The notes under the pieces: model-generated
The model's input: the letters and a program-made list of their open reading frames with translations, nothing else
What the model was told of the DNA's origin: nothing
Databases searched by the model: none
Shown: positions 1-12,038 of the stretch, in pieces
Numbering within the stretch: the stretch's first letter is position 1
Layout of the letters: every line of letters begins with the position of its first letter
Source: Flaccisagitta enflata
Lineage: Eukaryota > Chaetognatha > Sagittoidea > Aphragmophora
Length of the DNA: 64,000 bases
Reading direction: 5' to 3'
Assembly (NCBI GenBank): GCA_965153355.1
Contig: OZ231127.1
Span: 93,992,001-94,056,000, forward strand
Translations under genes and position numbers: made by a program

Positions 1-69
1 TTAAGCATATCTCTTCGATTCTAAATTCCTTCCTTCCTTCCTTTCTTCCTTCTTTTTTTCCTGTTTCCC

Positions 70-309
70 TTTTTGGGCAGCGGCCCCGAAGGGGACAAAG
101 TACTGTAGAACACGTTCGTTTGTCCATTGGTTCGTTCGTTTGTCCCCCCCAGGCCCTCTCAGGCCTGAAATCTGCCCTTTCAGGCCTAGAATCAGCCCTC
201 TCAGGCCTGAAATCTGCCCTCTCAGGCCTTGAATCTGCCCTCTCAGGCCTGAAATTTGCTCTTTCAGGCCTGAAACCTGCCTGTCAGGCTTTAAATCTGC
301 ACAAGAATT
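70..309 (+). mobile_element. E2 element, 3' end lost
   Basis: Begins tttttgggcagcggccccga like the other E2 copies. It then carries a core of about seven 21-bp units (ctctcaggcctgaaatctgcc). The closing block with GGGGCCGCTGCCC and the GCGACTATT end is missing; a (GA)n(CA)n array follows. Confidence 0.65.
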
Positions 310-314
310 AAAAT

Positions 315-696
<382 letters not shown>

Positions 697-1021
697 GGCA
701 ATTGGGAGATGAAATAGAGGATTTTTTGTTGAAGAATGAGTGTATTTCATTTCCACTGTAGCACGTCATATTGAGCACTAATTTTTCCCATTTCACTGAA
801 GCACGAGCTTCAATGAAGCACAACGTCGTGCTCCAGTGAAAACAAGTTTAACTTTAGCACGAATTTCGTGTTTAAGTGGATGCTTACTCATAAATGGCAA
901 ATCTTCTCCTTCACCTTCTTCTTCCGTGGTCCATCTTCCCCCCCCCCCCTCTCAGACTCAAATCCTTGCCTACAGGCAAAAATCTCAGCTTCGAGCCTAG
1001 AAGGAGGGGGGGGGTGGAGGA

Positions 1022-1320
1022 GAAAAAAAAATGGGCGTGTTGACACTTAAAAAAATAGGTGTGTTGACACTTACAAAAATGGGTGTGTTGACACTTACAA
1101 AAATGGGCGTGTTGACACTTTAAAAAATGGGTGTGTTGACACTAACAAAAATGGGCGTGTTGACACTCACAAAAATAGGAATGTTGACACAATTCTCAAG
1201 AGAATTTAAGATGACCACAGAGAGGCGTGTTGAGACAACCAAAAGTTGAGGTGTTGACACAGCAAAAAAATGGTGTATTGACACAGCTTCATTTGGCGTG
1301 TATGATATGATGGCGTGTTT
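1022..1320. repeat. 26-bp minisatellite
   Basis: Seven good copies of aaaaatgggcgtgttgacac plus a variable link to about 1195, then degenerate copies that keep gtgttgacac. Confidence 0.9.
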
Positions 1321-1408
1321 CTACTGTCAATCAAATGATAAATCTAGCAATGACTGCATGTAAATGTAGCTTCCATCAAGGACCATTTCATAAGTCCAAT
1401 TGACAGAC

Positions 1409-1529
1409 GTTACGTAACTGTTGGTATGTCTGCGTTTCGTAACGCCAAAAAACACACTTTATGAAACCTCCAAGTGTGTCACTAAGGCGTTTTTAGGTCG
1501 TTACGTAACGCAGGCATACCAACAGTTAC
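1409..1529. mobile_element. Small foldback element (~120 bp)
   Basis: The arm gttacgtaactgttggtatg (1409) returns inverted as cataccaacagttac (to 1529). The inner parts also pair (acgccaaaaaacacac / gtgtgtcactaaggcgt). No clear TSD found. Confidence 0.6.
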
Positions 1530-1585
1530 AACACACTGAACAACACAAGTGTTGTAACGCTATATTGGAACGCGGCGAATTACCT

Positions 1586-1687
<102 letters not shown>

Positions 1688-1872
1688 AGTTCAAAAGGAT
1701 ATTAATCAAGTTAACCATTCGAAAAATTAGATTCCATTTCTTTAAGTGAATGTTAAAAAGATGCAACTAGATTTAGTCACTGCTCAAAAACTAGTTTCAG
1801 TTTAGATTTGACGATAATATGGACAGACTGACACTGACCGGAAAGGGAGTCAACATTTGAGTGACCTAACTA

Positions 1873-1926
1873 ATGTCTGTATCTGTATCTGTATCTGTAT
1901 CTGTATCTGTATCTGTATCTGTATCT
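1873..1926. repeat. (TGTATC)n hexamer array
   Basis: About nine copies of tgtatc. Confidence 0.95.
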
Positions 1927-2158
1927 AGAAGGAGAGATGGGTGGAAGTCTCACATGTTGGAGATGGCCATAAATCTTGTTAGAACTAAAAGTAAAAAGAA
2001 TTTTTTTCCAGAAGGATCTTCGGCGCCCTGTTTTTTTTTCTATGTTACTTTTGGGTTTTTTTTTTAGTTTTTTTTCTTCTAAAAGACATCTTGAAAAAAA
2101 AAAGAAAAAAATTCTTTTATCAGGCAGCCGGAAATTTGTATTCTAAGTGGTTCACGGC

Positions 2159-2445
2159 AGGATTTCCACGATTTATTTTCCTCGGGACTCTCATTCATTA
2201 CTTTCACTTGGGGTTTGTTCATGTGTGTGTTGTCCTGTTATTGATTTATCGAAAGATTTCCACAATTCATTTTCCTCGGGACTGGACTATCATTAATTAC
2301 TTTCATTCAGGGTTTGTTCATGTGAGTGTTATCCTGTTGTTGATTTATCAAATGATTTTCATGATTTATTTTCCTTCGGTCTCTCATTTATTACTTTCAC
2401 TCAGGGTTTGTTCATTTGAGTGTTATCCCTTTAGTTAATCTATCA
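2159..2445. repeat. ~95-bp tandem repeat, three copies
   Basis: Each unit holds gattttcc-type starts, tttattttcct, ttactttcact, cagggtttgttcat and gtgttatcctgtt. Confidence 0.85.
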
Positions 2446-2477
2446 AAAAATTTTCATGGTCAATTTCTTTTAGAACC

Positions 2478-2530
2478 GACAGACAGACGTACCAACAAAG
2501 TGGGGTGTCGCATAGCACGGGACTAAAAAT
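2478..2530 (+). mobile_element. E1 fragment (hairpin end)
   Basis: cagacagacgtaccaacaaa then ggggtgtcgcatagcacggg and actaaaaat. Only the hairpin end of an E1 element is kept. Confidence 0.5.
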
Positions 2531-2861
2531 CACTTTACATACTGTATTGAAAATGAGAAATTAAAGTTACCATAGTAAGGTTTGGAGTCACACTATCCAT
2601 CCTGCCTGAGGCAGTCTGCCTCTTTCACTTCAATGAATTAACTTTAGTAATTTTCCAAACATTCTTTAAATTCCATGTAAGGTATGGGTACTATAGGATA
2701 AGTATATCTTTGATCTTTCTGTCAATTGCACTCTATGGTGAACAGAGCCAAATTTTCATTGTTGCCTTCCATTGTTTTTATCCCTAGTCTCTCGTTTCTT
2801 GGGATGGAAACTTCCGGAGGGACGATGATCCATCGGAGCCATGGGGAAAAAAACGCTTCAT

Positions 2862-2862
2862 T

Positions 2863-2953
<91 letters not shown>

Positions 2954-2978
2954 GAGATTGAGGTTTTTGTTGTTGTTT

Positions 2979-3060
<82 letters not shown>
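2862..3060. repeat. (TTG)n array
   Basis: Two long (TTG)n runs separated by ttgagattgaggttttt. Confidence 0.95.
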
Positions 3061-3062
<2 letters not shown>

Positions 3063-3230
3063 TTTGTTATGTTTTTGTTTTTGTTTTTGTTTTTGTTTTT
3101 GTTTTTGTTTTTGTTTTTGTTTTTGTTTTTGTTTTTGATTTTGTTTTTGTTTTTGTTTTTTGTTTTTGTTTTTGTTTTTTTTGTTTTTGTTTTTTTTGTT
3201 TTTGTTTTTGTTTTTGTTTTTGTTTTTGGC
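3061..3230. repeat. (TTTTTG)n array
   Basis: Hexamer tttttg for about 165 bp; it begins where the (TTG)n ends, suggesting expansion of a mutated unit. Confidence 0.95.
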
Positions 3231-3315
3231 ATTATGTTTTTTTCCCTTGCCAAGTATCAATCTTGTTCTCATTCACCCATTTACCCTCCCATGACCATGT
3301 AAACACACTTTATAC

Positions 3316-3475
3316 CTGAGGGAGGTGAGATCTTTGAAGACAGTTGATTTGAGCGTGAGAATGTTGTTGTACCCCAAATTGAGGGTTCTCAGCTCGAAAA
3401 GATTGCGAAATGCTAACTCGGCGATGCTTCGAAGTTGGTTTTGCTGCAGAAATAGATTCTGCATGATTGGGCATC
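3316..3475 (-). CDS. LRR gene exon 4: two further LRRs
   Basis: This exon is 160 nt, entered in phase 1 and left in phase 2. The acceptor ctttatttccag follows a long C/T-rich tract; the donor is CTCAG|gtataa. Its 52 full codons include CPIMQNLFLQQNQLRSIAEL, then AFRNLFELRTLNLGYNN, then ILTLKSTVFKDLTSL. These are textbook 24-residue LRRs (LxLxxNxLxxIxxxAFxxLxxL), with exactly 24 residues between ladder asparagines both from exon 3 and within the exon. The reading frame ends in a partial repeat, so the LRR domain continues in an exon outside the window. Confidence 0.87.
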
Positions 3476-3573
3476 CTGGAAATAAAGGAAGGCGGGAAGG
3501 GGGAGAAGGAGAAGGAAAGGGAGGGCAATGGAGAAGTTAGTATGGCTGAAATATTTTCACCAAAATTTTGTTG

Positions 3574-3833
3574 TTAGTCGCGTGCACGCGACTCTATGAC
3601 CCGCTCTGTCCGTCGGTCAGTCGGTCTGTCAGCCTGTCGGTCTGTCGGTCACGCTTAGCTTTGCTTAGCTTTTTTTTTTGTTGTTTTGCGTCATTTTATA
3701 ATGTTTCAAGACAATCTACATTCAGTCTTTTAGTCTTTTGGTCTTTCAGCCTTTTAGTTTTTTAATCTTTTAGTCTTTTGTCATTAGGGTCTTAACAACC
3801 GCACGCGACTGTAAGGTGTTGGCCTTGTTTTTT
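3574..3833 (-). mobile_element. E1 element (HINE-like), TCTTTTAG-type core
   Basis: The hairpin end AGTCGCGTGCACGCGACT is at 3574. Then come (GTCG/GTCT)n, a core with repeated gtcttttag, the distal motif cgcacgcgact, and the end ggtgttggccttgtttt. Strand is given so that the hairpin is the 3' end. Same sub-type as 46358, 57160 and 61502. Confidence 0.8.
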
Positions 3834-4072
3834 CGCAAATAACCTCTCCTTTTTATTACCCTGCTTTCAGAAGCAACTGGAACCAGCAAAACGTTTATTG
3901 TGTCTAAATTATTCATATTTAGAAATCCAGCTTGAATTTGTCTAAAAGCACATAACCTACCATTTGTTCAAGCAAAATTTCATTGTAGTAGCTTCAGCAG
4001 TTTGGCTTCCACACAATTTTGAGTAAAAATGTTATGAGCTCCATGAAAGGCTCCTGATGAAATTAATAGCTA

Positions 4073-4675
4073 CTATCTTGGAAATAAATATACGGACATT
4101 TGATAAAAAAGTTCATTTATTGACTTGAAAAGTATACATGAACATGTTGAAAAACGCCTAATATTTTGTATGTCCGCCTTGGGCATTGACCACTGCTTGC
4201 ATTTGGCGTGGCACTGAATCGTAGAGTGACGCCAAGTAATCTGGAGTGATCTTCTCCCAAACCCTTAGCGCAATTCTTTTCAGCCCTTCTTTTGAAGTTG
4301 CCCGTATGTCCGATTGCGCATAAACTGAGGCCTCCACCCCTTAAAGCGCCTTTGGTATCTAGGGAAATGCGTTTTTCCAGAGGCATTGTAAAAAAAAAAA
4401 ACCGAAGTAAAAAAGAAAAATCCCGGAGGCAACGGGCCCAAATGGAGCCGAGGGGTATGATAAAAATTATCCACAATTCTTTTCCAAATTCGAAAAGCAA
4501 ACGTTTTACTCTTTCGGCTCTCATTTCTTAACGAATAAAGATACAGCATTGGGCTTGGTCTAGATCGCTAGATCTTTCGAAGACGCGAATTTCTTAAAAA
4601 AAACGAATGTTCTAAGACAAAAATTAAGCGCGCTATGACTATAAACAGCTGTCCGTATATTTATTTCTAAGATAG
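4073..4675 (-). mobile_element. Tc1/mariner-type element, 603 bp, TA target
   Basis: The left end CTATCTTGGAAATAAATATA and the right end match as inverted repeats over 26 bp with one mismatch (G/A at position 8). The element is flanked by TA (4071-4072 and 4676-4677). It contains the transposase C-terminal fragment and is nested in the 3859-5189 element. Confidence 0.85.
4158..4319 (-). pseudogene. Tc1/mariner-type transposase, C-terminal fragment
   Basis: The 53 codons and stop include LRVWEKITPDYLASLYDSV, then PRQMQAVVNAQGGHTKY. This is the characteristic C-terminal end of Tc1-like DDE transposases (a xYLxxLxxSMPRRxQAVIxAxGGxTKY-like pattern). The helix-turn-helix domains and catalytic D, D and E residues are not recognisable upstream. 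It lies inside a 603-bp element with matching TIRs, so it is an internally deleted, non-autonomous copy. Confidence 0.75.
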
Positions 4676-5191
4676 TAGAGTTCCATAACTTTAAAACACT
4701 GTTATTTCCTATAAATCTGATGAAAATACAAGATTGGTCCTGAAACATAGATAGATTTATGTATCACTAAGGGAAAAAAAACAAATTTGAGTTGTGTATG
4801 TGGAAAATCAAATTTTTCCTCTGTTTTTTTTTTATAAATCTGACAAGGCGTAAATTTCTTTGAAATTTGTAGGAAATCAAAACTGATGCAACACAGAGGT
4901 CAATCACTACCCAATTACGACCAATTGGTCATTTTAGTTCAATGTTGATAAAACTAATTTTTATTGATGCAAATGGGTTGGAAAAAACAATTCTTAAACA
5001 GAATTTCATCAAATTCCATCAAATTTCAAAATCAAGTGGAAGCTTAATTGCTTAAGCCACTGCTTCAAAATTTTGCATGAACAAATGGTAGGTTATGTGC
5101 TTTTAGACAAATCCAAGCTGGATTTCTAAATATGAATACTTTAGACACAATAAAGGTTTTGCTGGTTCCAGTTGCTTTTGAAAGCAGGGTA

Positions 5192-6335
5192 TGAATTCTT
5201 TTTTCTCTGTTTCTACATCAAACCACACTTGAATGTCGATTAATATGTCTGTCTTTCATCCTTTCTTTTTTTGACCTTGACTAGGGGGTCATGGTTGGAA
5301 TTGAGGTGATAAAGTCTGGAATAAATCCTGTTCTAATCAACAATCGACCTTGTTGGAGTTGATTTCTATTCATAATGATGGCCTAATTGACAAAACGTGC
5401 AACTTCTGTCCATTTGTCTATGAGATGAAATTGATACTAAAAAGTGCGCCCTCTGAGAGAAAGGCCTCACATCTACTGATTAAAGGTCACTTGTTTGGAA
5501 GCTCCAGTGGCGCAGGGCAAGGATATTTGATGTTGTAGGAAAGGATAAATGCTTACAAAGATGTAAAGCCCATTTATAATTTTTTTTTCGCAGTTTTGAA
5601 GAGTAGGGCGGGTCAATAAACAACGGTAAAGTATTTTGGACCAAATTCTGAGAATACCCTGTCAAATAAGGGTGGAAATGTCTCAAGAAGGACTAGGTTG
5701 GGCTGAGTTTCAAGTTTTTAAGTTTTTTTTTCTCCATTCTTGAGACTGTGTCTACAGGTTGACATTAAAGATTGGTCACTTAAGTGATGAATCTGAACCC
5801 AAAACCCCGGCAACAATGCCTGAAACCCTCCAAAACCCTTTTATTTTATATCTTTTTTGCTCTAGCATGTATCTGACACAAATAAGCCCAGAATTTGCAC
5901 ATTCCTCAATATTGAGATAATATAGCTTGTTTTTCTCACAGCAGACATGTCAATCATGATATTAGACAGGATTTTTCATGAGTTTCTAACCTTTGATAAA
6001 AAATGTAAACCGATCAAGACTCTCTACCTTGACCTTCAAGGACATTCCAGCCTTCAGAATTAATGATCTATCAACTTGTAAAAACCTGCTCTTCATCGGT
6101 ATTTTTTATTCCTTTCAATCGATTACATCCGCTTTTTCTGCAGGTTCATTTTATCTTTTTCTGATCTCAAATGATTTCTCCTTGTCACTATGAATTTTTT
6201 TTCTTAATTTTCTTTTTAATCTTTTCTATCGTTGACCTTGACTTTAAGCCTTCCAATGATAAATCTCTTTTTTTTTTAACAAACAAGAGTTTTATTGATT
6301 TATCAGTTTATAAATAAACGCATTCATCATCGACG
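5192..6335. other. Unassigned intron sequence
   Basis: Single-copy-looking, A/T-rich sequence. I recognise no coding exon, element or tandem array. Confidence 0.5.
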
Positions 6336-6525
6336 TTTTTTAGTCGCGTGCTACGCGACTCTATAAGCAACTATGTCGGTCCGTCGGTCGGTTGGTCGGT
6401 TGGTCCGTCCGTCCGTCACAAAGTCGTTTTTAACGCATTCTTTTGCATTTTTTACATTTTTTAACACTAGAGAAGGAGCTGGGAGGTGAATACGACTTAT
6501 TCTGAGGTCATTTTGAAAATTTGTG

Positions 6526-6560
<35 letters not shown>

Positions 6561-6630
6561 TTGTATGTCTGTCTGACCAAATCTTTCTGAAAATACTGAC
6601 GCACGCGACTTAGGTCTAATGACCTTGTTT
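6336..6630 (-). mobile_element. E1 element with expanded (GTCT)n core
   Basis: Starts tttttagtcgcgtgctacgc, has GTCC/GTCG/GGTC and later (TGTC)n tracts, distal motif gacgcacgcgactta, and end aatgaccttgttt. Confidence 0.75.
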
Positions 6631-6724
6631 CTCCTTTTAATTGAAAATATCCGCTTTCTCTGCACGTTTTTTAATCTTTTTTTGCCCTCAAATACTAACA
6701 ATCGGACTTATTAGCAGCGGAGTA

Positions 6725-6899
6725 CAGTTGAACCTCGCTCGAACGGATTTCAGGGGACTAACAATTTTTTTCTGTTATAAGTGGACTTCTGTTATTGCCA
6801 AAAAAGTAAATAAAAGAAATGTTTTTGAAAGGACTATGAATTTGCATGTTATAGGCGGAATTCCGCTGGTGGCGGGTCTGTTAGAGCGGAGTTCAACTG
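6725..6899. mobile_element. pogo/Tigger-like MITE, 175 bp
   Basis: Starts CAGTTGAACCTCGCTCGAAC and ends GAGCGGAGTTCAACTG, flanked by TA. Internal pairs such as tgttataagtgga / ttataggcgga are inverted or related motifs typical of small pogo-type MITEs. The superfamily is inferred from the TIR start and TA target only. Confidence 0.65.
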
Positions 6900-7116
6900 T
6901 ACCGAACTCATAAGATGCTTTGTCCAATATCCATCTGTCGCTCCGTCCATTGGTACGCCTTATCCGTCCGTAAGCATAGGAGAATTCTCAGAACAGGTGA
7001 AGCTTATATTATCTTTTTTTTTGCAAGAATTTTTTTTTTTGATCAGGAACAAAAATAATTGGTCACATCAGATAAACAAAACAATTAGAAGAGTGATGTT
7101 AATGATCTGAGATGTT

Positions 7117-7159
7117 GAAGGTAGCGCGTGTCTAAAAAGGATCCGACCCCAAAAAGGCC
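7117..7159 (-). pseudogene. Decayed partial copy of LRR exon 3 (copy 3)
   Basis: About 43 bp matches the middle of exon 3 (GVGSFLDTRYLQ in the parental frame). The donor end is lost. It lies next to a (CTTT/CTGT)n tract, as copy 2 does. Confidence 0.65.
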
Positions 7160-7470
7160 TTCTCTACCTCGTCTTTCTGTCTTTCTGTCTTTCTGTCTTT
7201 CTGTCTTTCTGTCTATTGGTCTTTCTGTCTTTCGGTCTTTCTGTCTATCGCTTTGTCAGTCTATCTTTGGTCTTACCTTTAAAAGCGTCATCGGCTAGGC
7301 TTTGAAGTGCGTTTGAGTGAAGGAAAAGCGTATCTAAGAAGGAAGCAACCCCCCAAAAATATCTGTCTGTCTGTCTGTCTCTCTGTCTGTCTGTCTGTCT
7401 GTCTGCTTGTCTGTCTGTCTATCTGTCTATCTGTCTATCTGTCTATCTGTCTATCTGTCTCCCTATCGTT
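7160..7470. repeat. (CTTT/CTGT)n and (CTGT/CTAT)n arrays
   Basis: Two pyrimidine-rich tetranucleotide tracts (7170-7265 and 7356-7460) that alternate with the exon 3 partial copies. Confidence 0.9.
7277..7346 (-). pseudogene. Partial tandem copy of LRR exon 3 (copy 2)
   Basis: This matches the 3' half of exon 3 and reads GVASFLDTLFLHSNALQSLA then DDAFK, with donor AAAG|gtaaga intact. The 5' half is replaced by a (TGTC)n array and one extra G shifts the frame at the break. No acceptor is visible, so it is probably a dead copy. Confidence 0.75.
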
Positions 7471-7494
7471 TTGTCAGTCTATCTTTGTTCTCAC

Positions 7495-7653
7495 CTTTAA
7501 AGGCGTCATCGGCTAGGCTTTGAAGTGCGTTAGAGTGAAGGTAAAGTGTGTCTAAGAAAGAACCGACCCCCAAAAAGGCGTTTGCGTCCAAACTTTGAAT
7601 TTCGTTGTAATGGAGACCAAGAGTCTTCGCGTGAACACCCTGGAAAGCGCGAC
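7495..7653 (-). CDS. LRR gene exon 3: two LRRs, phase 1-1
   Basis: This exon is 159 nt. The acceptor is acactttcag|GT and the donor AAAG|gtgaga; both ends are phase 1, so the exon is symmetric. The split glycine codon (G|GT) joins exon 2 as AYIP-G-RAFQGV. It encodes two repeats: AKTLGLHYNEIQSLDANAF and then FLDTLYLHSNALQSLADDAF. Spacing between ladder Asn residues is 23 from exon 2 and 25 within the exon. Its symmetric phase allows duplication or skipping without a frameshift, and two decayed partial copies follow at 7277-7346 and 7117-7159. A (CT)n array on the sense strand ends about 30 bp before the acceptor. Confidence 0.85.
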
Positions 7654-7683
7654 CTGAAAGTGTCACACACCAAACGAAAAATG

Positions 7684-7797
<114 letters not shown>

Positions 7798-7930
7798 TGG
7801 GGGGAAAACGGGGGGAAAGAAAGAAAATTAGGATGCATAAAAAATCGGTTCGGGTTTCGGTTCAACAGTGAGTAACGTGAATGTTTTTCCTCTTTTCACT
7901 CTTTTCACGCAAAAGTTCCCACTTTTAGAT

Positions 7931-8127
7931 CAAGGCCGGATACACGGCAATCCAGTCGCGGATGGTTGGGCAGGAGCAGTAATGCGAAAACCGCTCGGAA
8001 TTCAAAAATGTGACGGACTGACCTACCGACCTACTGACCGACCGACCGACCGACCGACCGACCGACCGACCGACCGACCGACCGACCGACACGGCAAGGT
8101 GTAGAGTCGCGTGTCCGCGACTAAAAA
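7931..8127 (+). mobile_element. E1 element, hairpin GTCGCG...CGCGAC
   Basis: Begins caaggccggatacacggcaa with distal motif agtcgcggatggttgggcag, then a (CCGA)n expansion, and ends gagtcgcgtgtccgcgac-taaaaa. Confidence 0.85.
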
Positions 8128-8250
8128 CCCTCAACTCTTTCGGCATTAAATAAGGAATAGATTAAACATTTAGAAGGAAAAAAAAAAGCGAAAAAATATG
8201 CATGATGATGAGTCGGGAGAAAGCAATGTAAGAGACACAGCAAACATAAA

Positions 8251-8404
8251 CAAGGCCGAATACACGGCAATACAGTCGCGGACGTTTGGGAAGGAGCAGT
8301 AATGCAAAAACGGCTCGGAATTCAAAAATGTGACTTACCGACGTACCGACATACTGACATACCGACCGACACGGTAAGTTGTAGAGTCGCGTGTCCGCGA
8401 CTAA
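8251..8404 (+). mobile_element. E1 element, close relative of 7931 copy
   Basis: Begins caaggccgaatacacggcaa; distal motif agtcgcggacgt equals the reverse complement of the second hairpin arm (tccgcgact). Shares gcagtaatgcaaaaacggct with its neighbour, so the two are a recent pair. Confidence 0.85.
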
Positions 8405-8546
8405 GAATTGCAATTATCCCATCATTAATCAAACCACTTTAACCCCGTTTTCGCCCCCCCCCCCCTTTGTGGAACAGCGGGGTGAAATGAGGTGAACAAC
8501 AATGAAAACAATAAACATAAACAATAATGTGCCACTCGGATGTTCC

Positions 8547-8738
8547 TTTTTAATCGCGTGCTACGCGACTCTACACACCGCTATGTCGGTCCGTCAGTTG
8601 GTTGGTCGGTCAGTCGGTTGGTCCCTTTTTTTTAGTTTTTTGAGCTTATTGCTTATGCCCAAATGCTCCAGTGACCTTCTCCAGCACTGCTTCTGCCCAT
8701 CCGCACGCGCCTGGGGTAGCCAAGTATCCGGCCTTGTT
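8547..8738 (-). mobile_element. E1 element
   Basis: Hairpin end aatcgcgtgctacgcgactc; core with ggtcggtcagtcggttggtc and caaatgctccagtgacc; distal ccgcacgcgcctggggtagc; end tatccggccttgtt. Confidence 0.8.
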
Positions 8739-8844
8739 CAGACTTTAGAGCGCAGAGCAAAACAAACACGATGCTCATTAACAAACGGAATAATTAAACC
8801 GCGCAGCCATCACTTAATCCATCCACGTCAAAAGAAGATAAAAC

Positions 8845-9060
8845 GAAGGACAAGCACAAGCACAAGCACAATCACAAGCACAGACAAAAGCACAAGCACA
8901 AGCACAAGCATTCCGCATCACTTAATCAATCCATCCATCCATCCATCCATCCATCCATCCATCCATCCATCCATCCATCCATCCATCCATCCATCCATCC
9001 ATCCATCCATCGTTCAAGCACAAGCACGGGCACAAGCACAAGTACAAACACAAACACGAA
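8845..9060. repeat. (CACAAG)n and (ATCC)n arrays
   Basis: cacaag hexamers flank about 78 bp of (CATC)n at 8934-9011. Confidence 0.93.
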
Positions 9061-9374
9061 CATATTGTATTTTTTTCTAAAAAGGGCCCCGGGCGCTTTT
9101 TAACCCTCCAATTAGCGCCCTCTTTACATTGTAAATGAACTATCATTCAGTCTATCTTTTACATGCTACCAAAATGCTGAATTTGACTCAAAATGGAGAT
9201 ATTTATTGCATATATCTATTTGATAGTCTTCAAAAATGGATCATTGTTTTGTATTGTTTCATCATTTTACCTAATATTTCTGTCTCTTATATCTATTCTG
9301 AAAAGTGTATTTCTAAGAAAGAAAGAGGTGGGGGGCGCTTTTTGGAGGGGGGCGCTAAATAGAAAAAATACGGT

Positions 9375-9830
9375 AAGTGCAAGCACAAGCACAAGCATAA
9401 GCATAAGCACCAGCACCAGCACCAGCCCCACCCCCAGCTTAAGCACAAGTACAAACACAAACATAAGTGCATGCACAAGCACAAACACGAACACAAATAT
9501 AAGCACAAGCACAAGCACAAGCACAGGCACAAGCATAAGCACAAGCACACGCACCAGCGCTAGCACCAGCACCAGCACCAGCCCCAACCCCAGCTTAGGC
9601 ACAAGCAAAAGCACCAGCACAAACATTCAAGATTACTAACCAGCCCTTCATCCAACCACGCCACATACGTTGCAAAAAAGATGATATGAATCGCACATGC
9701 GCACAAGCCTAATCACAAGCACAAGCGCAGGCACAAGCACAAGCACAAGCACAAGCACAAGCACAAGCACAAGCACAAGCACAAGCACAAGCACAAGCAC
9801 ACGCAAAAGAGCAAGCACAAGCGCACAAGC
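9375..9830. repeat. Degenerate (GCACAA)n hexamer arrays
   Basis: gcacaa/gcacca/gcataa variants from 9377 to about 9630, then a purer (GCACAA)n at 9715-9805. Confidence 0.92.
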
Positions 9831-9909
9831 TATTCTTCCATACCGTCATCCATCCCTTCATCTATCCACGTCACACACGTCGCAAAAAGATAAGATGAAT
9901 CACACAAGC

Positions 9910-10680
9910 ATTCCGGAATATAGATAGGATGCGCGGTGCCTTCTCATGTGAGTTCTTTTTTTGCTTTGTGACAGATAAAAATGATTCACTTTAAATGCTC
10001 TTGAATCATAATGGCGTAGCTGGTGCCTTCTAATTCATCCTCCTTTGCCGCGCAATGTGCATGTGTGTACATGTATATGCGTCTTTTTTATTCATTTCTA
10101 TATGATGCCGCTGTAAAGTTCATGTTTTCTCTCCATCTCATTTGTTCTTTTTTCTGTCGTAATGAGCAAAGTGGAAAATAAATCTAGTTTTATTTCAAAT
10201 TTCAGCCATTTTGTCATAAGAGCAAAATTATTGATTACAGCGCTCACCTACTATTCCAACATCGGGGATCTTAACATTTTTTTTTTGACATGATGTTTAT
10301 TCTTCATGCAAATACCAAAGAAAAAATGCAATTGAGGTTAAAAATAGATTGGATGGTTGCTTTAACAATGGGTTAAACTAGTAGTGGTAAAACATGACAG
10401 GAAACGACGGAAAAAAACCGAATTTCTTCTGATTTGAACTTGATTTTTTCAGTTTCATGGCAAAAAGATGGACACATGGATAAAACCTCATGAAATTTCC
10501 CCGCGTTTGTTCAAATTTTTCCACGTTCTCCCTCGAAATGCGCCATTCTGAAGTTCACCTGTATTTTCCTTATCTCTTTTTTGTTTTTTGTTTTTTTGTT
10601 TTCCGATTTTCAATTCTACGACCAACTAGGTTTTTTTCATCATGTTTTTTTACCTTTATCTCGTTAACAGTTCGTTGGTC
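9910..10680. other. Unassigned intron sequence
   Basis: No exon, element or tandem array recognised. Confidence 0.5.
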
Positions 10681-10684
10681 GTTA

Positions 10685-10855
10685 ACTTATCTCCTGACAA
10701 GGTTTTTCCTCTGCTACGCCCGACCTCATCTTGTTATCCACAACCCTTCTCTCCCGTCGTTTTTCCTCTGCTACTCCCGACCTCATCTTGTTATCCACAA
10801 CCCTTCTCCCCCACCACTTTTCCTCTGCTACTCCCAAACTAATTCACAATCCTCC
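10685..10855. repeat. ~57-bp tandem repeat, about 2.7 copies
   Basis: Unit ttttcctctgctactcccga followed by cctcatcttgttatccacaa and cccttct. Confidence 0.9.
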
Positions 10856-11139
10856 TTTCACTTCTCCTAGGCAATGCATGTGACACCGAGGTATCCTCTT
10901 CCCCCTGGCCTCACCCATAACCCCCCCCCCCCGCCGCGCCGCTCCTCTATGTGTGCCCCGCAATTATCCAGTCATACTTCATTCACCATTCACACTTGGC
11001 CATTCACACTTCCACAAACCCCTAACGCCCTTCCGCAGTGTGCAACCCAACCTTTCCCAAATTTTCCATCCCTGACCCCTCCCCCCTACAACACGTTCAA
11101 TTTATCTGCATAGATACCCACTTACCCATTATTGTTGAC

Positions 11140-11277
11140 TCTCTCTGCCTGTCTGTCAGTCTTTCCGTGTTCTGTCTGTCCGTCTGTCTGTCTGCCAGTC
11201 TATGTCTGTCTGTCTGTCTGTCTAATTGTATGTCTGTCTCCATCTGACTGTCTGTCTGTCTGTCTGTCTCCAAATGA

Positions 11278-11365
<88 letters not shown>

Positions 11366-11410
11366 CTCGCTCTCGCTCTCGCTCTCGCTCTCTCTCTCTC
11401 TCTCTCTCCT
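11140..11410. repeat. (TGTC)n then (TC)n with (GCTCTC)n
   Basis: tgtc tetramers to 11300, (TC)n, a short gctctc run, (TC)n. Confidence 0.93.
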
Positions 11411-11540
11411 GTCTGCTTTTTTTCTCTGCTTGTTCGTTTGCATTCTGCCTTTTTTTTCCCTGTTTGCTTTTACTTTTCTAATCAATCATTTGGTTGACGG
11501 CCTCTGAAATAAAAGTCATTCTCTTTTGCTCGTTGGTATT

Positions 11541-11664
<124 letters not shown>

Positions 11665-11706
11665 ATCTCTCTCGCGGTCCGTCTCGCTGGATGTCTGTCG
11701 ACCTGA

Positions 11707-11894
<188 letters not shown>

Positions 11895-11920
11895 GTGAGC
11901 GTATGCGTGCGTGTGTGTTT

Positions 11921-12038
<118 letters not shown>

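Larger units (their letters stand above)
3859..5189. mobile_element. TA-target element with ~155-bp TIRs, split by a nested Tc1 copy
   Basis: The arms 3859-~4015 and ~5035-5189 are inverted copies, starting CCCTGCTTTCAGAAGCAACT on the left. They share long stretches such as aacctaccatttgttca. TA flanks both ends (3857-3858, 5190-5191). No transposase other than the nested Tc1 remnant is seen. Without the insertion it is about 730 bp. Confidence 0.8.
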
